Shown: positions 16,288-25,838 of the stretch, one piece after another
How the letters are laid out: each line of letters opens with the position of its first letter
Position numbering within the stretch: the first letter of the stretch is position 1
Source: Bacillota bacterium
GTDB lineage: Bacteria > Bacillota > Clostridia > Acetivibrionales > DSM-1351
DNA: 64,000 nucleotides
Reading direction: 5' to 3'
NCBI GenBank assembly: GCA_023415305.1
Contig: JAEZKZ010000028.1
Location: forward strand, 39,942-103,941
Program-made: the position numbers and the translations under genes
The notes under the pieces: generated by a model
The model's database searches: none
Told to the model about the DNA's origin: nothing
What the model saw: only the letters and a program-made list of their open reading frames with translations

Positions 16288-19020
16288 CTACTTTCCGCAG
16301 CAAACCTTGTATTTCTTTCCACTACCACAGGGACATGGATCGTTCCTTCCTACTCTGTCCTTATTAGTTACAGGCTTTTTAGGTTCGTCATCTCCATGGC
16401 TGGCGTTTACCGGTTCAGCTACCTTTTCACGCTGCGGGGCATGTTCTCTGTCGATTCTGGATCTCACCAACAATTTGATGGAATCCTCCTGAATTGATTT
16501 TATCATTTCTTCAAACATCTGGAAGCCTTCAAACTTGTATTCTATAACAGGATCCCGCTGTCCGTAAGCTCTTAACCCGATACCATGTTTGAGCTGATCC
16601 ATGGCATCTATATGATCCATCCACTTTTCATCAACAATTTTAAGAAGTACTACTCTCTCCAGTTCTCTCATAAGATCTGTTCCGAGATCATTTTCCTTAT
16701 ACTCATAAATCTTGTTGACGATTTCCATGAGTTCTTCCTTTAAATCTTCCTTTTCATAACTGGGCCTATCTTCTACCGCTACCTGTAAAGCTCCCTGTGG
16801 CAGGAATACACTTTCCAGGTAACCTGTCATTGAATCCCAATCCCAGTTTTCAGCGTATTGGTTTTCTGCACAATAGGTCGCAATCACGCCATCTATAATA
16901 CTCTCAAACATCTTAATAAAGTAATCCCTCAAATTATCCCCATTAAGAACAGTCTTTCTCTGAGCGTAGATAACTTCTCTCTGCTTATTCATAACATCGT
17001 CATATTGCAGAACTCGCTTGCGCACGTCGAAGTTTCTTCCTTCTACCTTCTTCTGGGCATTTTCAATGGCATTGGAAAGCATTCTATGCTCAATTGGCTG
17101 GTCATCCTCCAAACCAAGTGCATTTACTATACTTGTAAGTCTTTCAGAACCAAACAGCCTCATGAGATCATCTTCTAGTGAAATGTAGAATCTTGATGAT
17201 CCGGGGTCACCTTGACGTCCCGAACGACCTCTCAGCTGATTGTCAATACGTCTGGATTCATGTCTTTCAGTACCTATAATATGAAGACCACCAGCCTCAA
17301 CAACCTTTTCTCTCTCGGAATTTGTTATCTGTTTATACTTGTCATTCAGCTCTTTAAAACGGCTTCGGGCCTCAAGTATCAGTTCATCATCCGTGTCGTT
17401 GAAACTGGTTGAAGCACTGATAAGGTCTTCAGAATAGCCAAGCTTTCTCATTTCCTGCTTTGCCATATATTCTGAATTACCGCCGAGTACTATATCGGTT
17501 CCTCTACCAGCCATGTTGGTAGCTATTGTAACAGCTCCAAGTTTACCAGCCTGTGCAATGATCTCAGCTTCCTTATCATGATATTTTGCGTTAAGCACTT
17601 GATGTGGTATTCCTCTGCGTTTAAGCATTCCACTCAGGAACTCGGATTTTTCAATGGTAATTGTACCTATAAGCACAGGCTGACCTCTCTTATGGCACTC
17701 TACTATATCTTCTATTACAGCAGTAAATTTGCCTGCTTCATTTTTGTACACAACATCCGGGTTATCCTTACGTATCATATCCTTATTTGTAGGGATAACA
17801 ATAACATCAAGTTTATATATTGTGTTGAATTCACCTTCTTCAGTTAAAGCAGTACCGGTCATACCCGCCAGCTTCGAGTACATTCTGAAGTAGTTCTGGA
17901 AGGTTATTGTAGCAAGAGTTTTGCTCTCTCTCTCAACCTTTACCCCTTCCTTTGCCTCAATAGCCTGGTGGAGCCCGTCACTGTAACGTCTTCCATACAT
18001 CATTCTTCCTGTAAATTCATCAACAATTATAACTTCTCCATCCTTAACAACATAATCCTTTTCATTTTTCATAAGACCATGTGCTCTGATTGCCTGGTTG
18101 ATATGGTGAGATATAGTCATATTTTCAGGATCGGACAGATTTTCAAGGCCAAAGTACTGCTCAGCCTTTTTTATACCATTTGCTGAAAGAACTACAGTGT
18201 GGGCCTTTTCATCAACTATATAGTCCTCATCGAATACTTCGTCACTGTCAACCTTGTCATCCATTTGCTTGATTACCTTAGCTTTTAGCTTCAAAGCAAA
18301 GGAGTTTGCCTTTTTATAAAGGTCTGTGGACTTGTCTCCCATACCTGAAATTATAAGTGGTGTTCTGGCTTCGTCTATCAGAATTGAGTCAACTTCATCG
18401 ACAATTGCATAATTAAGGTCCCTTTGAACCATATCTTCCTTGTAAATTACCATATTGTCTCTAAGGTAATCAAAGCCCAACTCATTATTTGTACCGTAAG
18501 TAATATCGCAATTGTACGCCTGGCGTCTTTCGTCGTTCTCCATATCATGTACTATAAGACCTACCGTTAGCCCCAGAAAAGTATATATTTTACCCATTTG
18601 CTCGCTGTCACGCCTTGCAAGGTAGTCATTAACCGTAACAACATGCACACCTTTTCCTGACAGCGCATTGAGGTATACAGGCAAGGTGGCTACTAAAGTT
18701 TTACCTTCACCTGTTTTCATTTCAGATATTCTTCCCTGATGAAGAACAATACCTCCAATTAATTGAACCTTGAAGTGTCTCATACCAAGCACCCTGACTG
18801 AAGCCTCTCGAACTACGGCAAATGCTTCCGGAAGAATATCGTCTAGTGTTTCTCCCGACCCAAGACGTTCCTTGAACTCCTGTGTCTTAGCCTTTAACTG
18901 GCTGTCAGTGAGCTTCTTGATTTCAGGTTCAAGTGCTTCTATTTCATCAACTATTGGATATATTCTTTTTAACTCTCTATCACTATATGAACCAATAATT
19001 CTTTCAACAAATTTTTTCAT
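16288..19020 (-). CDS. secA: Preprotein translocase ATPase SecA
   Basis: ATPase motor that drives secretory proteins through SecYEG. ATG at 19020 (MKKFVERIIGSYSDREL) follows a strong AAGGAGG; the frame extends 17 codons further without support. The 910 residues include Walker A MKTGEGKTLVA near residue 100, the DEAD-type Walker B IVDEVDSILIDEARTPLIISG (split), the preprotein cross-linking domain, second NBD motifs MAGRGTDIVLGG and HESRRIDNQLRGRSGRQGDPG (split), and the C-terminal zinc motif RNDPCPCGSGKKYKVCC, which binds SecB or the membrane. The domain order and length are normal. No other sec gene is nearby. Confidence 0.98.
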   Translation of the reverse strand: MKKFVERIIGSYSDRELKRIYPIVDEIEALEPEIKKLTDSQLKAKTQEFKERLGSGETLDDILPEAFAVVREASVRVLGMRHFKVQLIGGIVLHQGRISEMKTGEGKTLVATLPVYLNALSGKGVHVVTVNDYLARRDSEQMGKIYTFLGLTVGLIVHDMENDERRQAYNCDITYGTNNELGFDYLRDNMVIYKEDMVQRDLNYAIVDEVDSILIDEARTPLIISGMGDKSTDLYKKANSFALKLKAKVIKQMDDKVDSDEVFDEDYIVDEKAHTVVLSANGIKKAEQYFGLENLSDPENMTISHHINQAIRAHGLMKNEKDYVVKDGEVIIVDEFTGRMMYGRRYSDGLHQAIEAKEGVKVERESKTLATITFQNYFRMYSKLAGMTGTALTEEGEFNTIYKLDVIVIPTNKDMIRKDNPDVVYKNEAGKFTAVIEDIVECHKRGQPVLIGTITIEKSEFLSGMLKRRGIPHQVLNAKYHDKEAEIIAQAGKLGAVTIATNMAGRGTDIVLGGNSEYMAKQEMRKLGYSEDLISASTSFNDTDDELILEARSRFKELNDKYKQITNSEREKVVEAGGLHIIGTERHESRRIDNQLRGRSGRQGDPGSSRFYISLEDDLMRLFGSERLTSIVNALGLEDDQPIEHRMLSNAIENAQKKVEGRNFDVRKRVLQYDDVMNKQREVIYAQRKTVLNGDNLRDYFIKMFESIIDGVIATYCAENQYAENWDWDSMTGYLESVFLPQGALQVAVEDRPSYEKEDLKEELMEIVNKIYEYKENDLGTDLMRELERVVLLKIVDEKWMDHIDAMDQLKHGIGLRAYGQRDPVIEYKFEGFQMFEEMIKSIQEDSIKLLVRSRIDREHAPQREKVAEPVNASHGDDEPKKPVTNKDRVGRNDPCPCGSGKKYKVCCGK

Positions 19021-19269
19021 TTTTAACCTCCTTGAGCTGCTACAGCTCTCTCTCGCCCTGAACGGCTCCAAAAATATATTTTATAAGGTGGAATTTCCAT
19101 AAAACCAAAACGCAATAATCCAATACCTATTACTCAGTAATAAATATATTGAGTATCGGCACAAAACATAAGACTACAACAGACTGCTAAAACAGGTCGA
19201 AAACCGACTGTTAGGGTCTGCATAATCATAACAGTTTTTTGTAAAAATAAAAATCAGAGAAATAGGGTA

Positions 19270-19668
19270 TCAGCAGAATACCGGCGGGGATGAGTCTGTA
19301 TGACCCAGAAACGAAGGTCTGGAGTATAAAAATACATTTTTACATAAAGATAAAAATAAAACGATAATAAAAGCTAAACCTACTAAAATAGTGGATATAG
19401 CTGCAAAATCAGAATAGTTGTGTTTAAATGAATCTTTTAGTTCAATAGCATTTTGAGAAATCACCTTATAGAAGGCTGCAGGTGTACCTTTAGCTTTGGT
19501 TATACGCCCGGGGATAGCAGATTTATTTGACACCTGACTATCCTGCATGCTATCAAGCCTCGTTAAATTAACAAGGTAGTAATCCAATAAGTCCGCAGAA
19601 AAATAAGCCCCACCTTCTGAGGCCAAAGTAGATAAAATTATTATGCTGAGAAATAACTTCTTAAACAT
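19270..19668 (-). CDS. Small membrane-anchored protein downstream of the TrpR-like regulator
   Basis: 132 residues, not recognised. It starts with a signal-like hydrophobic segment (MFKKLFLSIIILSTLAS) and has a second hydrophobic helix near the C terminus (AISTILVGLAFIIVLFLSLC), with a short polar domain between. This suggests a small extracytoplasmic domain held by one or two helices. Its ATG lies 9 bases after the stop of the TrpR-like gene, with AGGTTAAGTGG upstream, so it is probably co-transcribed. The roughly 25-residue tail after the second helix is unusual in composition (SRPSFLGHTDSSPPVFC). Confidence 0.55.
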   Translation of the reverse strand: MFKKLFLSIIILSTLASEGGAYFSADLLDYYLVNLTRLDSMQDSQVSNKSAIPGRITKAKGTPAAFYKVISQNAIELKDSFKHNYSDFAAISTILVGLAFIIVLFLSLCKNVFLYSRPSFLGHTDSSPPVFC

Positions 19669-19677
19669 CCACTTAAC

Positions 19678-19989
19678 CTATCTTTCTTCCGTATCTTTTC
19701 CCTTGTCCTGTAATCTGTCAAGGACAAGATTATATCCGTCAGCACCGTATACAAGACACCGGTTTACCCTGCTTATGGTAGCTGTGCTTGCACCCGTCTC
19801 ATCGCAAATATCAGTATACGTTTTCTTATCACGCAGCATTTTGGCAACTTCAAGTCTTTGCGCCAACGCCTTTATCTCTGCAATAGTACAGAGATCTTCA
19901 AAAAAGTTGTAACATTCTTCCCTATTATTCAATAAAAGTATAGCATCAAACAGATTATCTGTATGCTCATCTCTTAACTTGGAATTCAT
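19678..19989 (-). CDS. TrpR-like DNA-binding protein (YerC/YecD family)
   Basis: 103 residues of the TrpR-like YerC/YecD family, small helical repressors of unknown target. ATG at 19989 (MNSKLRDEHTDNLF) is preferred, with AGGGG 9 bases upstream; a TTG three codons earlier would leave too little space. The HTH region reads LAQRLEVAKMLRDKKTYTDICDETGASTATISRVNRCL, with the GASTATISRVNR recognition helix near residues 73-84. Family length is typical. No tryptophan genes are nearby, so a trp role is not implied. Confidence 0.88.
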   Translation of the reverse strand: MNSKLRDEHTDNLFDAILLLNNREECYNFFEDLCTIAEIKALAQRLEVAKMLRDKKTYTDICDETGASTATISRVNRCLVYGADGYNLVLDRLQDKGKDTEER

Positions 19990-20237
19990 AAATGACAAAC
20001 CCCTAACCGTTAATTATATTTATGTCTATTATTATCTTCTAGAGAATACAATATCAGCTTTTTTTTAATCAGTCAAGGTTAGCGGACTCTGTAGTTACAT
20101 TTTACCAAAGATATAAACATAAATCTTAAGTCTATCCTGAAAAAATTTTGAATACAAATATATCAAGGTAATAAAGACGACGCACACCTTTGTATGTAAG
20201 TATTTTAATAATTATTAGTCGCTGTACAGCAGTGAAA

Positions 20238-20350
20238 AGCGTGAAAAATACATTTTTTAATGTCATTGTGCTTTTCACGCAGCGAAAAGCCACTACGTGT
20301 CTTTTCATTACTATTTGTGTACGCGCTATGCGCGTAGATGGGAGATTATA
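20238..20350 (+). ncRNA. Three-hairpin leader element A before the duplicated-domain gene
   Basis: Reading the plus strand: hairpin 1 pairs GCGTGAAAA (20239-20247) with TTTTCACGC (20272-20280); hairpin 2 is GAAAAG-C-CAC-(TAC)-GTG-T-CTTTTC (20284-20306); a linker ATTACTATTTGTG; hairpin 3 is TACGCGC-(TAT)-GCGCGTA (20320-20336); then GGGAG and the ATG at 20351. A related element lies inverted after pgi (32568-32690) with compensating changes in the stems. It may be a structured RNA leader or a palindromic DNA repeat; sequence alone does not decide. Confidence 0.55.
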
Positions 20351-21763
20351 ATGAATGGTCTGGTAATTATCACAAACAAACAGAAATTACTAATATGTCT
20401 GGCAGCATTATTGTTTATTATTATATCAGCTTTAATTATAGCACAGCTGGATTTTCCTAAGGCTGTTAGAACCGAGGTTCCAGGAATTAAGAATGTCATG
20501 TCCCCCGAAAATGAGAATCAGCATTTAAAAGATATTTTATCAAGTATTCTACCCGCAGATAATACCACACTATACGAGAACTCCAGCAGAGATATGGAGA
20601 AGAGCAAACTACCTGTAAAAGCCTTTGACAAAACAGTTGCAGAGGTCATATCAAAAGGTAAGAATCTATCCTACCTTTTTATATACTCTGATGAAGAATA
20701 TTTGAGACCGATATATACGAACCTCTGGAAGCAATCTTTTTATCAAGGCTGGCTATATCTGCCCCGCAAGGTGATAGCGGCAAGGCATAGCCTTTTTACC
20801 TATACCGGAGGTGCAGGAAAAGTCTTTGATATTGAAGGTCAACTGGGGTTCTATCCTAACATAAGCCTGGATAACCAAAATTATTTTAATTTTCTTATTT
20901 ACAATTTTGACCTGGAAAATGTCATTCAGTTGGGAAATGATATTGCTATAACCGGGAAACCCACAAAAAAGGGAGTACAGATAATATCGGTAAAACTTGA
21001 GGAAGTATCAGCATTAATAAATGAAACCGGAAATATTACTATACATCTATGTACTCCTAAAGGCTTTGAAATTGACTATCAAAACATACTGTTTTCAAAG
21101 GATTCCAACAGAATACAAGATTTCGGCCCTGTTCAGGAATCCTATACTGAAAGTTCCTATAATGAAACTGATCTCTCATCACTAGAAATCACACAGCAAA
21201 ATACTATTTTAAAGAAGGAGCTTTCCTATTTTGTATCAGATTCTTCTAAACCAATATATTTTCAGCCCAACGGAACTTATCAGACTGCAAATACTCTGAG
21301 TGGAAGTCCTGACCTTGAAGTCGCGCTGAATAGTGCAAAGGAAATAAAATTTTCCACTTTATATAATAACAAAAAATATATAAGTCCTGTTTATCATCCC
21401 AAGTGGAAGTCACATCACGACAGGGACTGGTGTTATATTCCTCGAAAGATGTACCTCAACATGAAGAGAATTTATGTTCTCCCTAACGATAAAGAGGTGT
21501 CTGTCGATCTGCTCGGAGAACTGGGGTTCTTCGATAAATTTGACGAAGTACCAAAAGAACAGGTAGGAATAGCAGCATCAAACTTCAATATAAAAAAAGC
21601 ATGTATTTATGAAGACAGCATTCTATTAATTGGAACACCTGCAAGAGCAGGGATGGAAATAGTCGGTATAGATATGAAAAATCTAAACAATTATAAAGAA
21701 TTTACTGTAAGACTCATAACCCCTGACGCCTGCGAAATAGACTCAGACATAATAAAAAATTAA
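20351..21763 (+). CDS. Membrane-anchored protein with two tandem copies of an unknown domain
   Basis: 470 residues starting at MNGLVIITNKQK (20351), which has GGGAG 6 bases upstream; the frame extends 18 codons through the leader element without a ribosome site. One N-terminal transmembrane helix (LLICLAALLFIIISALIIA) is followed by an extracytoplasmic part. Two repeats of about 140-150 residues are visible, about 100-245 and 320-468. Shared anchors are Y-L/I-x-P-I/V-Y, W-x-Y-I/L-P-R-K, G-E/Q-LGF, a NF-D/N-I/L motif, G-K/T-P-x-x-x-G and CTPKGFEID versus ITPDACEID. I do not recognise the domain. It stands alone, ending at a bidirectional terminator. Confidence 0.85.
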   Translation: MNGLVIITNKQKLLICLAALLFIIISALIIAQLDFPKAVRTEVPGIKNVMSPENENQHLKDILSSILPADNTTLYENSSRDMEKSKLPVKAFDKTVAEVISKGKNLSYLFIYSDEEYLRPIYTNLWKQSFYQGWLYLPRKVIAARHSLFTYTGGAGKVFDIEGQLGFYPNISLDNQNYFNFLIYNFDLENVIQLGNDIAITGKPTKKGVQIISVKLEEVSALINETGNITIHLCTPKGFEIDYQNILFSKDSNRIQDFGPVQESYTESSYNETDLSSLEITQQNTILKKELSYFVSDSSKPIYFQPNGTYQTANTLSGSPDLEVALNSAKEIKFSTLYNNKKYISPVYHPKWKSHHDRDWCYIPRKMYLNMKRIYVLPNDKEVSVDLLGELGFFDKFDEVPKEQVGIAASNFNIKKACIYEDSILLIGTPARAGMEIVGIDMKNLNNYKEFTVRLITPDACEIDSDIIKN

Positions 21764-21802
21764 CTTTACGTTCCCTGTGCTTTCTCAGAAAAGCACCATA
21801 AT

Positions 21803-21838
21803 AAAAAGACCAGATCTTTGTGAGATTGGTCTTTTTTT
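21803..21838. terminator. Bidirectional terminator
   Basis: AAAAGACCA pairs with TGGTCTTTT around an AT-rich interior, with A-run and T-run on either side. It lies between the stop codons of the converging 470-residue protein gene and the ECF S-component gene. Confidence 0.8.
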
Positions 21839-22384
21839 CTACTGTTGGTTAAGCCTTTTTGTAACATTTGCTTTGTCAAGTATTGTTGTAAATGCGTATG
21901 CAACTGCTGCACTTACACCACCTTGAACCAGATTGCCGGGTACTTCTGAAATAATTGCGGCTATTGCCAGAGAATCATCTATCATCCTATAAAAGGTCAA
22001 TTCAAGTATAAAATATCCCAAAACAATAATTACAGCACCGGCAATTACAGCCAAAAACCTTTTTATATGGCCAAGTGACTTTTCGCCCCTCCTGCTTGCT
22101 ATTACCCCTACGATATATCCTTCGATACCCTTTACAACGAATGTAATTGGAACGAAAATAAATGCGCCGTATGCAAGGTCTGCCAGAGCAGCACCTATTG
22201 CCCCAGCTGCCATACCGGATTTTCTTCCCAGTAATATGGCAGCTATCATAATTGCAGCATCCCCTACGTTAAAATATCCAGGAGGAACCGGGCTTGGAAT
22301 ATGTAAAAACGGAAGATACGTTATTACAAAAACCAAAGCAATCATTAAAGCTGTTAAAACTAGCTTTCTGATAGAAAACTTCAT
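21839..22384 (-). CDS. ECF transporter S component
   Basis: 181 residues with about six hydrophobic helices and the ECF S-subunit layout: a short N-terminal basic stretch (MKFSIRKLVLTALMIAL), the PPGYFNVGDAAIMIAAILLG loop-helix near residue 34 and GLADLAYG-like GAALADLAYGAFIFVP near 64. Such proteins bind vitamins or their precursors. The exact substrate cannot be told (HMP, pantothenate or another). It starts only 3 bases after the hom stop codon with GAGGAA upstream, so it is co-transcribed with homoserine dehydrogenase. A link to amino-acid or cofactor supply for that pathway is speculative. Confidence 0.85.
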   Translation of the reverse strand: MKFSIRKLVLTALMIALVFVITYLPFLHIPSPVPPGYFNVGDAAIMIAAILLGRKSGMAAGAIGAALADLAYGAFIFVPITFVVKGIEGYIVGVIASRRGEKSLGHIKRFLAVIAGAVIIVLGYFILELTFYRMIDDSLAIAAIISEVPGNLVQGGVSAAVAYAFTTILDKANVTKRLNQQ

Positions 22385-22387
22385 ATT

Positions 22388-23638
22388 TTATTCCTCTTCA
22401 ATTCTAATACTATTTGCAATATTAATAACTGATTTCATAGTCTTTAGCTCTGATAGCCTGTTCTCAATATCCTTTTCAGACAAAACCGGAGTGATGAACG
22501 CAACCTCAACACCCTGAACCTTGGAGCCCAAATCAATGAATTCTACCTCACCAAATAAGGCTTTTATATCGGACTTGGTTTCCGGAGACTTTTCAGTTGC
22601 AACTCTTACAAGGAATTTAACGGAACTTTCCGCAAGAGGCATAATATTATTTTTATCTGATCTTACCCAAACACTTTTGTTTTCATAATTCAGGTGCTTT
22701 GCAATATCAATAACATCTGCAATTACAGCACTTGCTGTAGGAAGCTTTCCGGCTCCCCTTCCGTAAAACATGGCTTCACCTATAGCGTCACCTTTAACCA
22801 CTATTGCATTAAATACATCCTCAACATTAGCCAATGGATGTTCCTTTGAAATTATGGCCGGGCTTACCCTTGCAAATATTTTATCTCCATTTCTTCTGCT
22901 TATTCCTATCAACTTTATTACACTGTTCATAGCTTCGGCATATTTCATATCTGCAGTAGTAACCTTTGTGATTCCTTCGGCATAGACGTTAGAATAATCA
23001 ACAAATTCATTATATGCGATTGAAGAAAGGATGGCCAGTTTTCTGCAGGCGTCATGACCTTCTACATCGGCAGTCGGGTTTTGCTCTGCATATCCGTTGT
23101 CCTGTGCTTCCTTTAAAGCAGCTTCAAAGCTCTTTCCTTCCTTTTTCATCTGAGTCAGTATATAATTTGTCGTTCCGTTTAAAATACCTGTAATTCCTAT
23201 AATTTCATTAGCAGCAAGGCACTGATTAAGGGGCCGGATTATTGGAATACCTCCGCCCACACTGGCTTCAAACAAGTAGCTTACACCGTTTTTTGAGGCA
23301 AGCTCCAAAAGTTCAGGTCCCTGAGAAGCTACAAGCTCCTTATTGGAAGTAACAACGTTCTTTCCTGCTTCAAAGGCCCTTCTTGTGAATTGCGCAGCTA
23401 TGGTAGCGCCGCCTATGGTTTCAACAATTATATCCACTTCTTTATCATTGAAGACATCATCTGCATTTTTTGTGAGAACATCCTTATCCGGGCTGTCAGG
23501 GAAATCGCGTATATCAAGTATCCACTTAACTCTTATCTCAGTTCCAGCTCTTTGCGCTATACTCTCACTATTTTTTCTGATAACTTCGGCTACTCCCGAA
23601 CCAACTACACCATAACCTAAAATCGCTACGTTTACCAT
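22388..23638 (-). CDS. hom: Homoserine dehydrogenase
   Basis: NAD(P)H-dependent reduction of aspartate semialdehyde to homoserine, the branch to threonine and methionine. The 416 residues have the N-terminal nucleotide-binding GYGVVGSGVAEVI, the middle VGGGIPIIRPL and NGTTNYILTQM, and the catalytic region with DVEGHDACRKLAILSS near residue 200, plus a C-terminal ACT domain (about 335-416) for feedback sensing. GGGAGG precedes the ATG. It lies 112 bases downstream of the ACT-regulator gene. Confidence 0.96.
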   Translation of the reverse strand: MVNVAILGYGVVGSGVAEVIRKNSESIAQRAGTEIRVKWILDIRDFPDSPDKDVLTKNADDVFNDKEVDIIVETIGGATIAAQFTRRAFEAGKNVVTSNKELVASQGPELLELASKNGVSYLFEASVGGGIPIIRPLNQCLAANEIIGITGILNGTTNYILTQMKKEGKSFEAALKEAQDNGYAEQNPTADVEGHDACRKLAILSSIAYNEFVDYSNVYAEGITKVTTADMKYAEAMNSVIKLIGISRRNGDKIFARVSPAIISKEHPLANVEDVFNAIVVKGDAIGEAMFYGRGAGKLPTASAVIADVIDIAKHLNYENKSVWVRSDKNNIMPLAESSVKFLVRVATEKSPETKSDIKALFGEVEFIDLGSKVQGVEVAFITPVLSEKDIENRLSELKTMKSVINIANSIRIEEE

Positions 23639-23750
23639 AAAAACCTCCCTATCTCCAAATGTGAAGCCAACTTATCAACCCTGCAAATTGTTCAATACTA
23701 GTAATACATTGTCGACAAATTCTCATCGGCTTAACACAAATCTGCTCAAA

Positions 23751-24191
23751 TTACCTTGCTAATATTTCACTTCGTCTAACGCCTTCAATCTTACTAATCT
23801 CACCCATCATATTCTGAATATCCTCTTTCATTTCAAAGGTCTCGATTGATATGGTAACATCAGCCAGACCATTAATCGGAATATTCTGATTTATGGTTAG
23901 AATATTTGCATTTGCGACAGCTATTATATTTATAATACTAGAAAGTATTCCAGAAAAATCTTCTACTACAAAAAACAGTGTTATGACCTTCCCTCTTGAA
24001 GTTTCATAGAATGGAAAAACATAGTCCTTATATTTGTAGAATGCGCTTCTGCTAATTCCAACTTCCTTCACAGCATCATTAACTGTTTTTATCCTCCCGG
24101 TGCTCAGGATTTTCTTCACTTCGATAACCTTGGCAAAGACCTCCGGCAAGATAACAGAATCAACAAGAAAAAAAACTGATTCCTGCTTCAT
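23751..24191 (-). CDS. ACT-domain regulator (UPF0735, PheB/ThrR-like)
   Basis: 146 residues: an N-terminal helical part with a helix-turn-helix-like stretch (TVNDAVKEVGISRSAFYKYKD, near residues 37-57) and a C-terminal ACT domain (about 67-146). Members of this family in Bacillus (ThrR, formerly PheB) repress threonine biosynthesis genes. Here it sits between thrC and hom, which supports the same role with threonine or a related amino acid as ligand. A terminator separates it from thrC, so it may begin a unit with hom. The AGGAGG ribosome site is strong. Confidence 0.88.
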   Translation of the reverse strand: MKQESVFFLVDSVILPEVFAKVIEVKKILSTGRIKTVNDAVKEVGISRSAFYKYKDYVFPFYETSRGKVITLFFVVEDFSGILSSIINIIAVANANILTINQNIPINGLADVTISIETFEMKEDIQNMMGEISKIEGVRRSEILAR

Positions 24192-24269
24192 TTAGTCCTC
24201 CTGTCCACCCAATGCGTACAATTGTGTTTCCTAGGTGTAATATTAGCACAATTTCATTATTTTTGCAAC

Positions 24270-24313
24270 ACAAAAAGGAGTATTAATCTCTTAATTAAGA
24301 ATAATACTCCTCA
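24270..24313 (-). terminator. Terminator of thrC
   Basis: On the minus strand AGGAGTATTA and TAATACTCCT form a 10-bp stem with an AT-rich loop and are followed by TTTTTG. It lies about 25 bases after the thrC stop codon and isolates thrC from the ACT-regulator gene. Confidence 0.8.
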
Positions 24314-24337
24314 CTTCCATTTTGCAACCTATTATAG

Positions 24338-25837
24338 TTATATGTTAAGAACTTTTTTTACCTTGTCTATCATATCCATAGGATCACAGCTTTCATTGTG
24401 AAGGACCGGCTTCTTATCCAGCTCCTTTAATGGAGCTGGAATTGTCAATCCTGCCTTCTCGGAAAGTACAGAGAGCAGTTGGAATTCTGTTTTTCCGCCG
24501 ACAGCCTCATCCCCTGCAATAGCTTTCACTACGCTTTCATTAAACTTGAAAGGACTTGCAGTCGATACTATAACAGCTTTTGTTACGTCACTGGTGGAGA
24601 TTACATACTTGTCATAAACATCTACAGCAACTGCTGTGTGTGTATCCAAAACATATCCGGTCTCAGCATAAACACTTTCTATGGTTTTCAATGTATCTGA
24701 ATCATTTGAGTAACCAGCCCAGAATACATTTTGAATTTTCTTTTTGGTATCCTGGTCTACAGAATATACTCCATCAATTTTCAGCTTGTTCATCCACCCG
24801 GAAACCATTTGGGAGTTGCCGTCTGTAACCAGATATAGCAATCTCTCCAGGTTGCTGGATATAAGTATATCCATAGAAGGTGACAAAGTTTTCTTGAACT
24901 CTCTGTTTCTGTTATATACACCTGTATTTATGAAATCTGTTAAAACATTGTTGTCATTTGAGGCACAGATCAGCTTATTTACCGGAAGTCCCATCTGCAT
25001 CGCATAATATGCTGCCAGGATATTCCCAAAATTACCGGTGGGAACAACAAAATTGATTTTCTCCCCAATCTCGATCTCCTTATTCTTAAGCATATCAGCA
25101 TAGGCTGAAAAATAATATACTATTTGAGGAACAAGTCTTCCCCAATTTATTGAATTTGCCGAAGAGAATTTATAGCCATTATCATGTAAAAGAGCTGTAA
25201 CCTCTTCATCACTGAAAATTCTTTTAACACCGTTTTGAGCATCATCAAAATTACCGTTTACAGCTATAGAGTAGACATTTTTTCCCTCTTGAGTGACCAT
25301 CTGCATTTTTTGTACCTGACTTACACCCTCACTTGGAAAAAATACAATGATTTTTGTACCTTCTACATCCTTAAAACCTTCAAGAGCCGCTTTGCCGGTA
25401 TCCCCCGAGGTAGCAACCAATATAACTATTTCTTCCTTTTCTCCTGTCTTTTTCAACGCCTTTACCAGAAAATGAGGAAGAATTTGTAATGCCATATCTT
25501 TGAAAGCACTTGTGGGTCCATGCCACAGTTCAAGTACACTTACAGAATCGTAAAGTTTATGCAAAGGTGCGATGGCTTCTGTTTCAAATTTTTGAGCAGT
25601 ATAAGCCTGATTTACACAATCTGTTAATTCGCTCAAGGTATAATCGTCCAAATAGCCTTCCAGAATATTTAAAGCTCTCTGCTGATACGTCATTTCACTC
25701 ATTTTTAATATTTGATCATTATCAAAACGAATAACCTTTTCAGGAACAAATAAGCCACCATCAGCTGCAAGCCCTCTCTTTATTGCTTCAGCCGAGCTAA
25801 CATTAGAACAATTCCCTCTAGTGCTTCTATATAACAT
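24338..25837 (-). CDS. thrC: Threonine synthase
   Basis: PLP enzyme converting O-phosphohomoserine to threonine. The start is ATG at 25837 (MLYRSTRGNCSNVSS), 5 bases after GGAGG; the frame extends 7 codons upstream into the leader repeat. The 499 residues fit the long (E. coli/yeast-like) class: HGPTSAFKDMALQ with the PLP lysine near residue 108, VATSGDTGKAAL near 152, VPTGNFGNILAAYYA near 262. Its ribosome-binding site lies inside a predicted stem of the leader element described separately, so translation may be structure-controlled. A terminator follows the gene. Confidence 0.97.
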   Translation of the reverse strand: MLYRSTRGNCSNVSSAEAIKRGLAADGGLFVPEKVIRFDNDQILKMSEMTYQQRALNILEGYLDDYTLSELTDCVNQAYTAQKFETEAIAPLHKLYDSVSVLELWHGPTSAFKDMALQILPHFLVKALKKTGEKEEIVILVATSGDTGKAALEGFKDVEGTKIIVFFPSEGVSQVQKMQMVTQEGKNVYSIAVNGNFDDAQNGVKRIFSDEEVTALLHDNGYKFSSANSINWGRLVPQIVYYFSAYADMLKNKEIEIGEKINFVVPTGNFGNILAAYYAMQMGLPVNKLICASNDNNVLTDFINTGVYNRNREFKKTLSPSMDILISSNLERLLYLVTDGNSQMVSGWMNKLKIDGVYSVDQDTKKKIQNVFWAGYSNDSDTLKTIESVYAETGYVLDTHTAVAVDVYDKYVISTSDVTKAVIVSTASPFKFNESVVKAIAGDEAVGGKTEFQLLSVLSEKAGLTIPAPLKELDKKPVLHNESCDPMDMIDKVKKVLNI

Positions 25838-25838
25838 A

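Noticed and set aside
19678..19989. Tryptophan repressor
   Set aside because: Sequence fits the YerC/YecD branch and no trp genes or operator are nearby.
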